A DNA stretch of 64,000 nt from Polaromonas sp. (GCF_029945685.1 NZ_JAQSDA010000011.1:33026-97025); one strand, 5' to 3'; shown: positions 17,456-26,696, numbered from the stretch's first letter. Numbers and translations are program-made. Notes: a model not told the origin generated them from the sequence alone.

Positions 17456-18775
17456 CTAGTTGATGAACTTTACAAGCCACAGCGAGATGCCGGGGAAGAA
17501 CAGCAGCAGGGTGGTGCGCAGGGTGTCGCTGATCAGGAAGGGCAGCACGCCGCGATAGCTCTCGCTGATGGGCACATCCTTGGCCATGCTGTTGACGACG
17601 TAGACGTTCAGGCCCACCGGGGGCGCCAGCAGGCCAAAACCCACGGTCATCAGCACCATGATTCCAAACCAGATGGCCACAGACTCGCGGGGCATGCCGA
17701 AATCGAGCGCCATGACCATGGGGAAAAAGATGGGGATGGTCAGCAGCAGCATGGACAGCTCGTCCATGACCGCACCGAGCACCACATAAAACAGCAGGAT
17801 GGCCGTCACCACCATCAGCGGAGACAGCCCCCATCCGCCAACGACTGCTGCGAGCTGGTTGGGCACCTGCGTCAGAGCCAGCGCCGAGTTCATCAGGTCT
17901 GCACCGATAAAAATCAGGAAGATCATGGCCGAACTTTCTGCCGTTGCATAAAAGCAGCGGATAAATTTCGCCCAGGTCAGTTCCCGTTTGAACAATGCGG
18001 CGACAAAGGTCGCCGCAGCTCCGACGGCCGCTCCCTCTGTTGGCGTGAAGTAGCCGCCATAAATGCCGCCGAAGACCAGCAGGAAGATGAGCACGATGGG
18101 CATGACCGCGAACACCGAGCGCAGGGTGACGCCCTCGCTATCGGTATCCACTTCGGGTGCGTGGCCCGGGACGAGGCGCACATAGATGGCGATCGCCACC
18201 ATGTAGCCCAGCATCGCAATCAGGCCGGGGACCATGGCCGCTGCAAACAGCTTGGCAATATTCTGCTCCGTCAGAATGGCGTAGATCACCAGTGGAACCG
18301 ACGGTGGAATGAGGATGCCCAGCGTTCCTCCGGCAGCCAGTGTCGCCGTGGACAGTCGTCCCGAATACCCGTGCCGTTTCATTTCAGGCAATGCCACACT
18401 GGTGATCGTGGCCGCTGTCGCGACCGATGATCCGCATATGGCGCCAAAGGCCGCGCTGGCCAGCACGGCTGCCATCGCCAGACCGCCCTTGAAGTGACGC
18501 ATGATGCTGGCGGCAAACTGGAAGAGCGCCCTGCTGATGCCCCCCTGGGTCGCGAAATGGCCCATCAGGATGAACAGCGGAATCACGGACAGGTCATAGC
18601 TGGCAAAGCGGGCAAAGGCCTGGGTATTGAGGAAGCTGGAAAAAGGTGACCAGCCTGTCTGGGACACGTAGCCGATGGCGCCGGCAGTGAACATGGCCAC
18701 CGCGATGGGCACCCGGACGGCCATCAGGCCCAGCATGATGCCGAAGATCAGCAGGGTTTCGGTGATGGAGCTCAT
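17456..18775 (-). CDS. TRAP transporter large permease (DctM type)
   Basis: A 439-residue inner-membrane protein with about 12 hydrophobic helices and family motifs such as GSSVATAATI and IPPSVPLVIYAILT. It is the channel subunit that couples substrate import to sodium or proton flow. ATG 18775 overlaps the small permease stop by 4 nt (ATGA), indicating translational coupling; a longer open frame to 18877 is not homologous. Confidence 0.93.
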   Translation of the reverse strand: MSSITETLLIFGIMLGLMAVRVPIAVAMFTAGAIGYVSQTGWSPFSSFLNTQAFARFASYDLSVIPLFILMGHFATQGGISRALFQFAASIMRHFKGGLAMAAVLASAAFGAICGSSVATAATITSVALPEMKRHGYSGRLSTATLAAGGTLGILIPPSVPLVIYAILTEQNIAKLFAAAMVPGLIAMLGYMVAIAIYVRLVPGHAPEVDTDSEGVTLRSVFAVMPIVLIFLLVFGGIYGGYFTPTEGAAVGAAATFVAALFKRELTWAKFIRCFYATAESSAMIFLIFIGADLMNSALALTQVPNQLAAVVGGWGLSPLMVVTAILLFYVVLGAVMDELSMLLLTIPIFFPMVMALDFGMPRESVAIWFGIMVLMTVGFGLLAPPVGLNVYVVNSMAKDVPISESYRGVLPFLISDTLRTTLLLFFPGISLWLVKFIN

Positions 18776-19254
18776 GCGTGCGCCTCTGTGCCTTCGCCGA
18801 AGCCGAACAGGCTCTGGTGGATGCCGATCATCGCCGTCAGCACAAAGGGTGGCACCATGGCCGCGTAAGTTGTCCATTCGGGAAAGCCGAGGATTTGCGT
18901 TTCGGAATGGGTAGACCAGGAATTGAGTCCTCCCAGCGACGTGCGCCAGGCAAGGATCGCAAAGAGAACCGCCAGCAACAGGGCGCCCAGGCGGTCCAGG
19001 CCGCCATTGACCTGCGGGCTGAATCTTGAGGAGAAGAAATCCACAATGATGTTGCCGCGCTGAATCTGGCAGTAGGGCATGAACAGCGCGATCGCCGCGC
19101 CGGTGGCAATACCGGTGAGTTCAAAATCGCCGACCAGGGTTGTGCCGGTGGTGTTGCGGCCTATCAGGCTGATGCAGGTCATCAGGGTGATGCCGGTCAG
19201 CAGCAGGCCCGCCAGGATGGCGCAAAGCTTTGCCAGGTTTTGCAGGATTTTCAA
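18772..19254 (-). CDS. TRAP transporter small permease (DctQ type)
   Basis: A protein of about 160 residues with four hydrophobic helices, the standard DctQ plan (SLIGRNTTGTTLVGDFELTG in the first half). The frame opens at TTG 19314, but TTG 19254 has GGAGA 5 nt upstream and gives the sequence MKILQNLAKLCAILAGL, so I prefer it. It is followed by the large permease with a 4-nt overlap. Confidence 0.88.
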   Translation of the reverse strand: MKILQNLAKLCAILAGLLLTGITLMTCISLIGRNTTGTTLVGDFELTGIATGAAIALFMPYCQIQRGNIIVDFFSSRFSPQVNGGLDRLGALLLAVLFAILAWRTSLGGLNSWSTHSETQILGFPEWTTYAAMVPPFVLTAMIGIHQSLFGFGEGTEAHA

Positions 19255-19433
19255 CGGGGTCTCCAGGGATGGGACAGGGGGACGGAGGGTGCGCCGGAAG
19301 GCCCGGCTCCTCAATGGTGAGGATTATCCGGGGCCGCGGTCGGACGGGTCAGGCGGGATACCCGCAAGGCGCCGGGTATTTGCGCGATGATCGGAGCACT
19401 TGCGCGAAAGGCGCGCAAGCGTCCGGAAGGGCA

Positions 19434-20129
19434 TCAGGCCACCTTGACAGTCAAGGTGCCCAGTCCCCTGACTTCGCCGACCATGGTGTCGCCCGACACC
19501 ACCGCCGCCACACCCTCGGGGGTTCCCGTGTAGATGAGGTCGCCGGGTTGAAGCTCCCAGGCAGCGGACAGGTGTTCAATGGTTTCGGCAACGTTCCAGA
19601 TGAGCTTGGACACATTGCTGCGCTGACGGTCCTTGCCGCCGACCTGCACGTACAGCTCGGCATTGGCGACGTCGCCAGCCTGGGCGGCCGGCGTGATCGG
19701 GCCGATCGGTGCGGAATGGTCATAGGCCTTGCCGATACACCAGGGGCGCCCCTGTTTCTTCATTTCGCCCTGCAGGTCGCGGCGTGTCATGTCCAGGCCC
19801 ACGGCATAGCCGAAGATGTGTTTGTGCGCATCGGCCGCCTTGATGTTCTTGCCGCCCGTGCCAATGGCCACCACGAGTTCGATTTCATGGTGCAGGTTGT
19901 TGGTGAGGCTGGGGTAGGGGATGGTGCCGGTCTGGCCGGCTTCCACCACCACCACCGCGTCGGCAGGCTTCATGAAGAAAAACGGCGGCTCGCGGCCGGT
20001 AAAGCCCATCTCCTTGGCATGTTCTTCGTAGTTGCGGCCCACGCAATAGATGCGGTGCACAGGAAAACGCTCGGTGGTGCCGACGACGGGGACGGACACG
20101 ACTGGTGGCGGGGTAAAAACAAAGCTCAT
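19434..20129 (-). CDS. Fumarylpyruvate hydrolase (FAH family)
   Basis: A 231-residue member of the fumarylacetoacetate hydrolase family. It shows the IYCVGRNYEEHAKEMG entry motif, metal-binding acidic residues (HHEIELVVAIG) and the TGTPEGV ending motif. Next to gentisate dioxygenase, the likely reaction is splitting fumarylpyruvate into fumarate and pyruvate, the last step of the gentisate pathway. ATG 20129 overlaps the dioxygenase stop by 4 nt. Confidence 0.9.
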   Translation of the reverse strand: MSFVFTPPPVVSVPVVGTTERFPVHRIYCVGRNYEEHAKEMGFTGREPPFFFMKPADAVVVVEAGQTGTIPYPSLTNNLHHEIELVVAIGTGGKNIKAADAHKHIFGYAVGLDMTRRDLQGEMKKQGRPWCIGKAYDHSAPIGPITPAAQAGDVANAELYVQVGGKDRQRSNVSKLIWNVAETIEHLSAAWELQPGDLIYTGTPEGVAAVVSGDTMVGEVRGLGTLTVKVA

Positions 20130-21193
20130 GACAACCTTTCTTCTCTGTGTATGCCCAGTGCCTGATGCACCGGGCGGTCTGAAAAACTGAACAACACACA
20201 GCCCTGCGCCGAGCGCAGCCGGGCGGTGTGCCACGACGGGATCACAAAATGGTCGCGGGGACCGAACTCGAAGGCCTGTTCCTGGCCGGCCGGGCCGATC
20301 AGCACCGAGCCGTGGCCTTCGACGACGCTGAACACCGCGCCGTCGGTTTGCCGCCAGGGCAGGCCGGAAAAACCGGCCGGCAGGCGCTGCATGAAGGTGC
20401 CCATGGTCGGCATCGGCGAGCCGCCGGTCGCCGGATTCACGTAACGCAGCTTCACCCCGTCCCAGGCGTCGACCGGTGCCTGTTGTTCCAGGGTGTGCAG
20501 GGCCTCACGCGTACGTTCATAAGGATAGCTGAAGATCGGCGAAGTCTGGCCGAACGGGGCGTCGTAATGCACCGGCAGCATGTTGGCGCCGTAACGCTGG
20601 TAACTGGTGCCTTCGGCCCGGGTCACGGTCTGCGCACGCTCGGTGTGGTTCTCGGCAAAACCGGCGTCGAAAAAACGCAGCATGGGAATGTCCAGCCCGT
20701 CGAGCCAGACCACCGGCTCGCCGCCTTCCAGCGCTGCCTGGTTGCCGTGGTCGTGCCAGGTCCAGCTGGGTGTGATGATGAAGTCACCGGGCGCCATGGT
20801 GGTGCGTTCTCCGTCCACCGCGGTGTAGGCGCCGCGGCCTTCGACGACAAAACGCAGCGCACTCTGGGTATGGCGGTGGCTGGGCGCGATTTCGCCGGGC
20901 AGGATCAGCTGCAGGCCGGCATACAGCGATTGCGTGATGCACGACTGGCCCGGCAGCGCGGGGTTTTCCAGGATCAGCACGCGGCGCACGGCTTCTTCGG
21001 CGGTGATCAGTTCGCCGGACTGCATCAGGTAAGGGCGGACCTTGTTCCAGGCCCAGAAGGCCGGCACGCAGGGGGTGGTCGGCTGCTGGGGCACCAGTGC
21101 ATGCAGCACCTCCCACAAGGGTGTCATGTGCTGTGCGCGGATTGCTTCATAAAAGGCCTGGCGTGTCGTGCCGGCGGGGAGCGTCATGTCCAT
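20126..21193 (-). CDS. Gentisate 1,2-dioxygenase
   Basis: A 355-residue bicupin iron(II) dioxygenase that opens the gentisate ring to maleylpyruvate. The first cupin has SHRHTQSALRFVVEG with metal-binding His residues and TPSWTWHDHGN. The second cupin (about 265-340) ends PSWHTARL. The start is ATG 21193 (MDMTLPAG) with GGGAACAG upstream. Close relatives act on 5-aminosalicylate or salicylate instead of gentisate, so the exact substrate is open; the neighbours fit gentisate. Confidence 0.9.
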   Translation of the reverse strand: MDMTLPAGTTRQAFYEAIRAQHMTPLWEVLHALVPQQPTTPCVPAFWAWNKVRPYLMQSGELITAEEAVRRVLILENPALPGQSCITQSLYAGLQLILPGEIAPSHRHTQSALRFVVEGRGAYTAVDGERTTMAPGDFIITPSWTWHDHGNQAALEGGEPVVWLDGLDIPMLRFFDAGFAENHTERAQTVTRAEGTSYQRYGANMLPVHYDAPFGQTSPIFSYPYERTREALHTLEQQAPVDAWDGVKLRYVNPATGGSPMPTMGTFMQRLPAGFSGLPWRQTDGAVFSVVEGHGSVLIGPAGQEQAFEFGPRDHFVIPSWHTARLRSAQGCVLFSFSDRPVHQALGIHREERLS

Positions 21194-21224
21194 GGTCTGT
21201 TCCCGTTTCGCAGTTTCTGCATTT

Positions 21225-22580
21225 TCAGAGGTCGAAATAGACGCCGTCGTCCCGCAACACCTGCTGCAGGCGGGCGACATCGGTGGCGGCAAAGGCCGCG
21301 CCATCGTCGAGCCGTGCGGCGGCGGTGCCGGCCGCCTGGCCCATCACAAAGCAGCCACCGCTGGCGCGCGCGGCCGACTGGCCTTCGTGGGCCATGGAGG
21401 CGCAGCGGCCGGCGACCAGCAGGTTGTCCACCTCGCGCGTGACCAGCATGCGCCAGGGCAGGTCGTTGTAGGCCCGGTTTTCATCTCGCGGAAAGCGCCA
21501 GCTGATGGCGCCGTCCACATGCATCTCCATGGGCCATGCGTTGATGCCGATCACGTCGGCAAAACGGGCCGAGGACAGGATGTCCTCGCCGGTGAGCATG
21601 TAGGCCCCGCAGATGCGGCGCGACTCGCGGATGCCGACCTGGGGCGCGATGTCGATGATGGCCGAGTCTGCAAATCCGGGCACCTCGTTCTTGAGAAAAC
21701 GGAAATATTCGGTGATCTGGCGTCGCCCCTCGAGTTCACCCTCGCTGAGCTGGCGCGCGTCGGTGGCATCCATCGCGTTGCCGGCCGCGTTGCGGATCTG
21801 CGTGACATTGGCGCGCCACTCGGCGGGATTTTTCTGCGGACGCAGGATGGCGCCCTTGCGCGGGAATTTGTAGCGCCCCGGCTGGCGGGTTTCACTTTCC
21901 TCCATCAGCTCGTTGATGGCCTTGAACTCACCCACGGCCGCCAGCGCCGGCCCGGCATCCACATGGCCGACACGAAACATGGTGGAGGGAAACAGGGCGC
22001 TGCCGTGGCCGTCACCAAGCTCAAAAGGCACGCCGGCGAAATGCGCCACGTCGGCGTCGCCGGAGCAGTCGATGAAGCGGCGCGCCCGGATCGCCCGGCG
22101 CCCGGATTTGGTCTCGACCACGAGGGCCGTGATGGTCTGGTCGTCCATCAGGACCGCAGCCGCCCACGCATGAAACAGCAGATGCACACCACCGGCCACC
22201 AGCATCTGGTCGGCGGCGCACTTGTAGGCCGAGACATCGTAGGAGCGCACACGGATGCGGCCGCCCATGCCGTCCTGCGGCTGGTTCAGGCCGCCCAGCG
22301 CATCCATGCGTGCCAGCAGATCGTCCACCACACCATGCACGAGCTGCTGCATCTCGCCGTTTTTGCGGCCATAGAGCCCCGCAAAATTGGTGACCCCTCC
22401 GGCCGTGCCCATGCCGCCCAGAAAGCCATAACGCTCGACCAGCAGGGTGCGCGCGCCATGTCTGGCGGCACTCACGCTGGCCGCCAGGCCGGCCGGCCCG
22501 CCGCCGATGACGACCACATCGAACTCGCCATACACCGGCAGGGTGCGAGCTGGTTCGGTGACAAAGGAGGGGGAGGGCAT
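21225..22580 (-). CDS. FAD-dependent oxidoreductase
   Basis: A 451-residue flavoprotein with the N-terminal dinucleotide fold DVVVIGGGPAGLAASVSAAR and a C-terminal GRCASMAHEGQSAAR / GGCFVMGQAAGTAA stretch typical of the FAD_oxidored (PF12831) group. The reaction is unknown. Its place between the aromatic hydroxylase and gentisate dioxygenase suggests a peripheral step or redox support. ATG 22580 is used; an overlapping GTG at 22586 is possible. Confidence 0.85.
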   Translation of the reverse strand: MPSPSFVTEPARTLPVYGEFDVVVIGGGPAGLAASVSAARHGARTLLVERYGFLGGMGTAGGVTNFAGLYGRKNGEMQQLVHGVVDDLLARMDALGGLNQPQDGMGGRIRVRSYDVSAYKCAADQMLVAGGVHLLFHAWAAAVLMDDQTITALVVETKSGRRAIRARRFIDCSGDADVAHFAGVPFELGDGHGSALFPSTMFRVGHVDAGPALAAVGEFKAINELMEESETRQPGRYKFPRKGAILRPQKNPAEWRANVTQIRNAAGNAMDATDARQLSEGELEGRRQITEYFRFLKNEVPGFADSAIIDIAPQVGIRESRRICGAYMLTGEDILSSARFADVIGINAWPMEMHVDGAISWRFPRDENRAYNDLPWRMLVTREVDNLLVAGRCASMAHEGQSAARASGGCFVMGQAAGTAAARLDDGAAFAATDVARLQQVLRDDGVYFDL

Positions 22581-22676
22581 GGCCACGTTATCCCGCCCCG
22601 CCGCTGGCGGTGCCGCCGACCCGGTCGCAGGATTGAAGGTGTTTTGGGGCGATGGTCGGCATGGGCAGTGCGGTGT

Positions 22677-22697
22677 CAGCTATTAAAAAGAGAGCAA
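22677..22697. repeat. Interspersed palindromic repeat, core only
   Basis: TCAGCTATTAAAAAGAGAGC is the AGCTATT...AGC core of the main repeat family. It lies in the gap between the flavin hydroxylase and the FAD oxidoreductase. Confidence 0.45.
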
Positions 22698-22738
22698 CTG
22701 GAGGGGTTTGCACAGTGTCGCGCAGGTTCTGACAGGTT

Positions 22739-23932
22739 CTATTGGAACAGTTTTGAAGGCTCGATGCCGTCATACATCCACTTCAGTCCTGCAAATCCCG
22801 CGCTTTCCTGGCCGCCCTGGAACAGCTGGTTGCGCAGCTCGCGTTGCACGCCGGCGGCATGGTAAATGTCGCCGTAGAAACGCGCGGTCAGCTGCACCCT
22901 GCCGGTACGCAGGTAACGGGCCTGCTGGTATTTCTGGAAGGCCAGCGGCACATCGCCACGCGCAAAGCGCAGGGCTTCGCGCAGCACCACCGCGTCTTCG
23001 ATCGCCTGCCCCGCGCCCTGGGCCAGGTACTGCAGCATCGGGTGGGCCGCGTCGCCGAGCAGCGTCACCCGCCGGTCAGTCCAGTTCTTCACCGGCTCCC
23101 GGTCGCACAGCACCCACATTTTCCAGGTCTCGATCTTGCCCAGCAGCTCCCGGACCTGCGGACAGGCATCGCGGAAACGCTCCGTCAGCTCGGCCGGGTC
23201 GCCGAAAGTGTTCCAGCCTTCGTCGTACTTGCTGCTGTGGAACACCGCGACCAGGTTGAACAGTTCGCCCCGGCGCAGCGGGTAGTGCACCAGATGCGTT
23301 TTTTCACCGCCCCAGAGCAACACGTCATCGCTCCAAAGATGGGGGGGGACGTCCTCGCGCTTGAGCACCGCGCGGTAGGCGATGTGACCGGACACCCGGG
23401 GCTTGCCGTCGCCGACCACCGCTTCGCGCACCTTGCTCCACAGGCCGTCTGCCCCGATCAGCGCCACGCCCGGCAGGGTTTCGCCATTGGCGAGGCGAAC
23501 GCGCACGCTGTCCGCGGTCTGCTCAAAGGACTCGAGTTTGGCGTCGGTGCGCAGCGTGATGTTGGGCAGTTCCCGACAGGCGTCGAGAAACACCTGGTGC
23601 AGGTCGGCGCGGTAGATCACGCCATAGGGAAAACCGTAGGTGGCGCGGGACACGTCGCCCAGCGGCACACGCACCACTTTTTCTCCGGTGCGCACATCGT
23701 TCATGCCCAGGCCGGGCGGAAAAAACGACACCTTGCTGACCACATCGCTCAGGCCGAGCCAGGCAAACATCTTGAAAATATTGGGACCGAGCTGGATGCC
23801 GGCACCGATTTCGCCGAAGCTGGCGGCCTGTTCCAGAACCGTCACGGCGTGGCCGTCACGCGCCAGGACGAGGGCCGTCGCCAGGCCGCCTATGCCGCCG
23901 CCGGCGATGAGGATGGGGTGGGGAGATGTCAC
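22739..23932 (-). CDS. Flavin hydroxylase, 3-hydroxybenzoate 6-hydroxylase type
   Basis: A 397-residue single-component FAD monooxygenase. It has GGGIGGLATALVLARDGH (FAD binding), IGADGLWSKVRE (the DG motif binding FAD and NADH) and TLLGDAAHPMLQYLAQGAGQ (FAD ribityl). Length and the QYLAQGAGQAIED ending resemble 3-hydroxybenzoate 6-hydroxylases and salicylate hydroxylases. Adjacent gentisate dioxygenase favours 3-hydroxybenzoate to gentisate. GTG 23932 has GGA upstream; TTG 23938 is also possible. It heads the operon and is divergent from a MarR gene. Confidence 0.87.
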   Translation of the reverse strand: MTSPHPILIAGGGIGGLATALVLARDGHAVTVLEQAASFGEIGAGIQLGPNIFKMFAWLGLSDVVSKVSFFPPGLGMNDVRTGEKVVRVPLGDVSRATYGFPYGVIYRADLHQVFLDACRELPNITLRTDAKLESFEQTADSVRVRLANGETLPGVALIGADGLWSKVREAVVGDGKPRVSGHIAYRAVLKREDVPPHLWSDDVLLWGGEKTHLVHYPLRRGELFNLVAVFHSSKYDEGWNTFGDPAELTERFRDACPQVRELLGKIETWKMWVLCDREPVKNWTDRRVTLLGDAAHPMLQYLAQGAGQAIEDAVVLREALRFARGDVPLAFQKYQQARYLRTGRVQLTARFYGDIYHAAGVQRELRNQLFQGGQESAGFAGLKWMYDGIEPSKLFQ

Positions 23933-23982
23933 GGTCAATCCAGTGTCTTGAGGGGAGGCTGTCGCAAAGGGGTGGATAGATG

Positions 23983-23996
23983 ATAAGTATGCTTAT
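23983..23996. promoter_or_regulatory. Candidate MarR operator
   Basis: ATAAGTATGCTTAT, an inverted repeat ATAAG/CTTAT around a 4-nt centre, lies in the 129-bp gap between the divergent hydroxylase and MarR genes and overlaps AT-rich promoter-like sequence (TTATTATAAAT). MarR proteins typically bind such short palindromes over their own promoters. Confidence 0.5.
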
Positions 23997-24061
23997 TATA
24001 AATCCGTACGGTGCTTACCCTGAGCCTGGGGACCTGTTCAGCGCTCCCTTAAACTCGCGTC

Positions 24062-24502
24062 ATGTCAAAAAGCTTTAACTTCGGCGAAGCCCCGGGGCAC
24101 CAGATCCGGCGCGCCCACCAGCTGTCGATCGCCCTTTTCATGGACGAAACAGCCGGTTTTGACGTGACGCCGGTGCAGTTCGCGATTCTCAATGCCCTGA
24201 TGGACGACCCCGGCGAAGACCAGGTCACGCTGGCGGGGCGGGTGGCTTTTGATGCCGCCACCTCGGGGTCGGTGATAGGCCGGCTCGAGGCCAAGGGATG
24301 GGTGCGGCGCGAGGCCGATCCGGCCGACAGGCGGCGCAAGCTGCTCTGGGTCACACCGGAAGGCGAAAAAGTCGCGTTGCAGATGAAGCGGGCCGTCAGC
24401 CGGGTTCAGACGCGCCTGCTGGGGCCCCTGAGTGCTGCCGAGCGCAAGCAGTTCGGCGCGCTGCTTGGCAAGCTGATTGCCGGCCACGAAGACATGGCCT
24501 GA
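24062..24502 (+). CDS. MarR-family regulator of the gentisate operon
   Basis: A 146-residue winged-helix dimer. The recognition region is QVTLAGRVAFDAATSGSVIG and the wing is WVRREADPADRRRKLLWVT. MarR proteins beside aromatic genes usually repress until an aromatic acid binds. It is transcribed away from the hydroxylase operon, with a palindrome in the shared gap. Confidence 0.88.
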   Translation: MSKSFNFGEAPGHQIRRAHQLSIALFMDETAGFDVTPVQFAILNALMDDPGEDQVTLAGRVAFDAATSGSVIGRLEAKGWVRREADPADRRRKLLWVTPEGEKVALQMKRAVSRVQTRLLGPLSAAERKQFGALLGKLIAGHEDMA

Positions 24503-24518
24503 AGCTGACCCGGGCCCT

Positions 24519-24824
24519 TCAGTCCCCTGATTTGGCCAGCAGCGTGAAATGTTCGACCACCGGCGGGCCGGCAAAAAACGGCCCGACGATGGCGCGCCAC
24601 TCGGCGAAAGCCGGGGATTCGCGGAAGCCGACGGTGTGGTCTTCCAGCGTGTCCCAGAAAATCTGCAGCACGTAACGCTCGGGGCTTTCAATGCCCTTGT
24701 TGACCTTGAAGCCCTGGAAACCTTTGGCGCCGGCGATGACGGTTCGCAGGCCGCGCTGGATGGCTTCGTCAAAAGCGGCCTGCTGGCCGGGCTGGATGCG
24801 GATGTCGGCGAGTTCGAGAATCAT
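24519..24824 (-). CDS. Antibiotic-biosynthesis-monooxygenase-fold (ABM) protein
   Basis: A 101-residue protein of the dimeric alpha/beta barrel ABM fold (MILELADIRIQPGQQAAFDE, then ESPERYVLQIFWDTLEDH). Members include small quinol monooxygenases and haem-degrading enzymes, and also non-catalytic proteins. It is the last gene of the Rieske operon, so it may handle a hydroxylated product; this is inference. Confidence 0.82.
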   Translation of the reverse strand: MILELADIRIQPGQQAAFDEAIQRGLRTVIAGAKGFQGFKVNKGIESPERYVLQIFWDTLEDHTVGFRESPAFAEWRAIVGPFFAGPPVVEHFTLLAKSGD

Positions 24825-24873
24825 GAGGGCGTCCTGTGCAGGGCTGGGTGGGGTTGTAGAGGGCTATGCGGGG

Positions 24874-25197
24874 TTAGTACTGGCTGGCAGGCAACTCTAC
24901 CGTCAAACCGTCGAGTGCGGGGCTCAGGCGGATCTGGCAACTGAGCCGGCTGGCGGGCGTGGCCGGTACCGCTGTGAAAGCCAGCATGGCCCGTTCCTCG
25001 CCGTCGGCCGGTGGCAACTGGCTGGCAAACGGTTCGTGCACCATCACATGGCAGGTCGCGCAGGTCAGGGTGCCGCCACAGTCGGCCGCGATGCCGGTGA
25101 TGCCGCCAGCCACGGCTGCCTCCATCAGGCTTTGGCTGATTTTGGCTCGGACCGTTGTGGATATCGCGTCAGCAGCTATGAAATGAATAGTAATCAT
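24874..25197 (-). CDS. 2Fe-2S ferredoxin (adrenodoxin type)
   Basis: A 107-residue electron carrier with cluster ligands Cys40, Cys46, Cys49 and Cys87, spaced C-x5-C-x2-C-x37-C as in adrenodoxin/putidaredoxin-type ferredoxins (CGGTLTCATCHV). It should pass electrons to the Rieske oxygenase two genes upstream. No reductase is encoded in the operon. The first codons (MITIHFIAADAIS) coincide with a copy of the interspersed repeat. Confidence 0.9.
   Translation of the reverse strand: MITIHFIAADAISTTVRAKISQSLMEAAVAGGITGIAADCGGTLTCATCHVMVHEPFASQLPPADGEERAMLAFTAVPATPASRLSCQIRLSPALDGLTVELPASQY
25166..25193 (-). repeat. Repeat core overlapping the ferredoxin start
   Basis: The plus strand reads CAGCAGCTATGAAATGAATAG and then TAAT, a match to the AGCTAT...ATAG core with the GCAGCT arm. 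On the minus strand it supplies the codons for residues 2-11 of the ferredoxin. Confidence 0.45.
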
Positions 25198-25211
25198 GGG
25201 TGATTTGAATA

Positions 25212-26696
25212 TCAGATGCGGCTGAAATATTCACGCCGCTGCCAGTCGTCCTTGTCCTCGGCCTGTTCGTGGCGCGCGATTTCCGACTGCTTGATGCGCG
25301 TGAAGTAGTGGATGAAGCTCTCGCCAAAGGCCTGCACCAGCAGCGGGTCGGCCTGCAGGGCCTCCAGCGCCTCACCCAGGCTGGTCGGGATGCGGGTGCC
25401 GGCGTCGCCATAGGGTGCATTGGTGGCCACCGGCGCCCTGAGCCCGCGGCGGATGCCGTCCAGCCCGGCGTGAATCTGCGACGCCAGGTACAGATACGGG
25501 TTGGCGGCCGGTTCGCCAATGCGGTTTTCGATGCGTGTGGCCTTGTCCTGGCACTGGCCCACCACACGCAGCATGGCGCCGCGGTTGTCGCGGCCCCACA
25601 GCACCGACTGCGGCGCCAGCGCGTTGGGCCTGAAGCGGCCAAAACCGTTGATGGTCGGTGTGCAGAACACCGTCATGCCGCGCGCGTGCTCCAGCAGGCC
25701 GGCCAGGTAGTGCTCCCCGAGTTGTGAGAGCGTGTACTGCGCGTCGGTGGCCTGTGTGCCCTCGGCCGGCGCCTCGCGCTGGAACAGGTTGGCACCGGTC
25801 TGCAGGTTCACCAGCGACTGGTGCAAATGCCAGCCGCTGGACATGATGTTCGGAAAGGGTGGGCGGCACATGAAGGTGGCGTGGTAACCGGCGCGGCGCA
25901 GCGCCTGCTTCACGGCGCTGCGGAACAGCACCATGTTGTCGGCAGCGGTCAAGGCGTCGGTGGCCTCGAACACCGCTTCGACCTGGCTGGGGCCGAGTTC
26001 GATTTCGAGCGAATGCAGGGGCAGGCCCAGCGCCTGCGCCGTGTGCTGCACGATGCGCAGCGGCTCGTCGGCCATGTCCACGCAGTTCTCGGCCAGCAGG
26101 TTGTAGCCGGGGTGGATCATCGCGACCCGGGGCGGCAGGCCGGGCCAGGCCGCCTGTTCGGGGTCGAGCTGGTCGCTGGCCCCGTCGTCGGTGATGCGGT
26201 AGATGTGAAACTCGATTTCCAGCCCGCATTTCATGCCGTAACCGGCTTTGGCCAGTTGCGCCAGCGCGCGCTGCAAGATGCGCCGCGTGTCCAGCTCGAC
26301 GGCCGTGCCGTCCTGCATCCAGGGCTGGGCCTGGACCCAGCCGGAGGCCGGTGCCCAGGGCAGTGGCCGAAAGCTCGCGGGGTCGGCCAGCAGCAGCAGG
26401 TTGCTGGCGAACTCGAAGCCCGGCAGCCCGGCCGTGCCGCCGGCCTCGAAGACCTTGAAGGCGGTGCGGTCCGAGCTGTCCTTGAGCAGCAGGGTACTGA
26501 CCATGCCCACGCCGTCCCGCATGGCTGCGGCGGCGGCGCCGGCTACCAGGGTCTTGCCGCGCAGCATGCCGTGCAGGTCGCACCAGGCAAAACGCACGAG
26601 TTCGATACCGCTGGCGTCAATCAGCTGCGCGGTGTGCGCCAGCGCGCGCTGCCGGGCGGCATCGTGGATGCCGCATTGTTCGGCAAAGCTGCTCAT
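25212..26696 (-). CDS. Glutamine-synthetase-like ligase
   Basis: A 494-residue type I glutamine synthetase relative. It carries the beta-grasp N-domain (about 25-115) and the catalytic domain with GLEIEFHIYR, SLEIELGPSQVEAVFE, SSGWHLHQSL (ATP/metal His) and the RIENRIGEPAANPYLYLA region. It is divergent from housekeeping GlnA and lacks the NRSASIRIP-type loop, with RDNRGAMLRV in the equivalent place. GS-like proteins beside Rieske oxygenases are known to gamma-glutamylate aromatic amines (aniline pathway). ATG 26696 overlaps the Rieske stop by 4 nt, so the two are probably coupled. Confidence 0.88.
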   Translation of the reverse strand: MSSFAEQCGIHDAARQRALAHTAQLIDASGIELVRFAWCDLHGMLRGKTLVAGAAAAAMRDGVGMVSTLLLKDSSDRTAFKVFEAGGTAGLPGFEFASNLLLLADPASFRPLPWAPASGWVQAQPWMQDGTAVELDTRRILQRALAQLAKAGYGMKCGLEIEFHIYRITDDGASDQLDPEQAAWPGLPPRVAMIHPGYNLLAENCVDMADEPLRIVQHTAQALGLPLHSLEIELGPSQVEAVFEATDALTAADNMVLFRSAVKQALRRAGYHATFMCRPPFPNIMSSGWHLHQSLVNLQTGANLFQREAPAEGTQATDAQYTLSQLGEHYLAGLLEHARGMTVFCTPTINGFGRFRPNALAPQSVLWGRDNRGAMLRVVGQCQDKATRIENRIGEPAANPYLYLASQIHAGLDGIRRGLRAPVATNAPYGDAGTRIPTSLGEALEALQADPLLVQAFGESFIHYFTRIKQSEIARHEQAEDKDDWQRREYFSRI

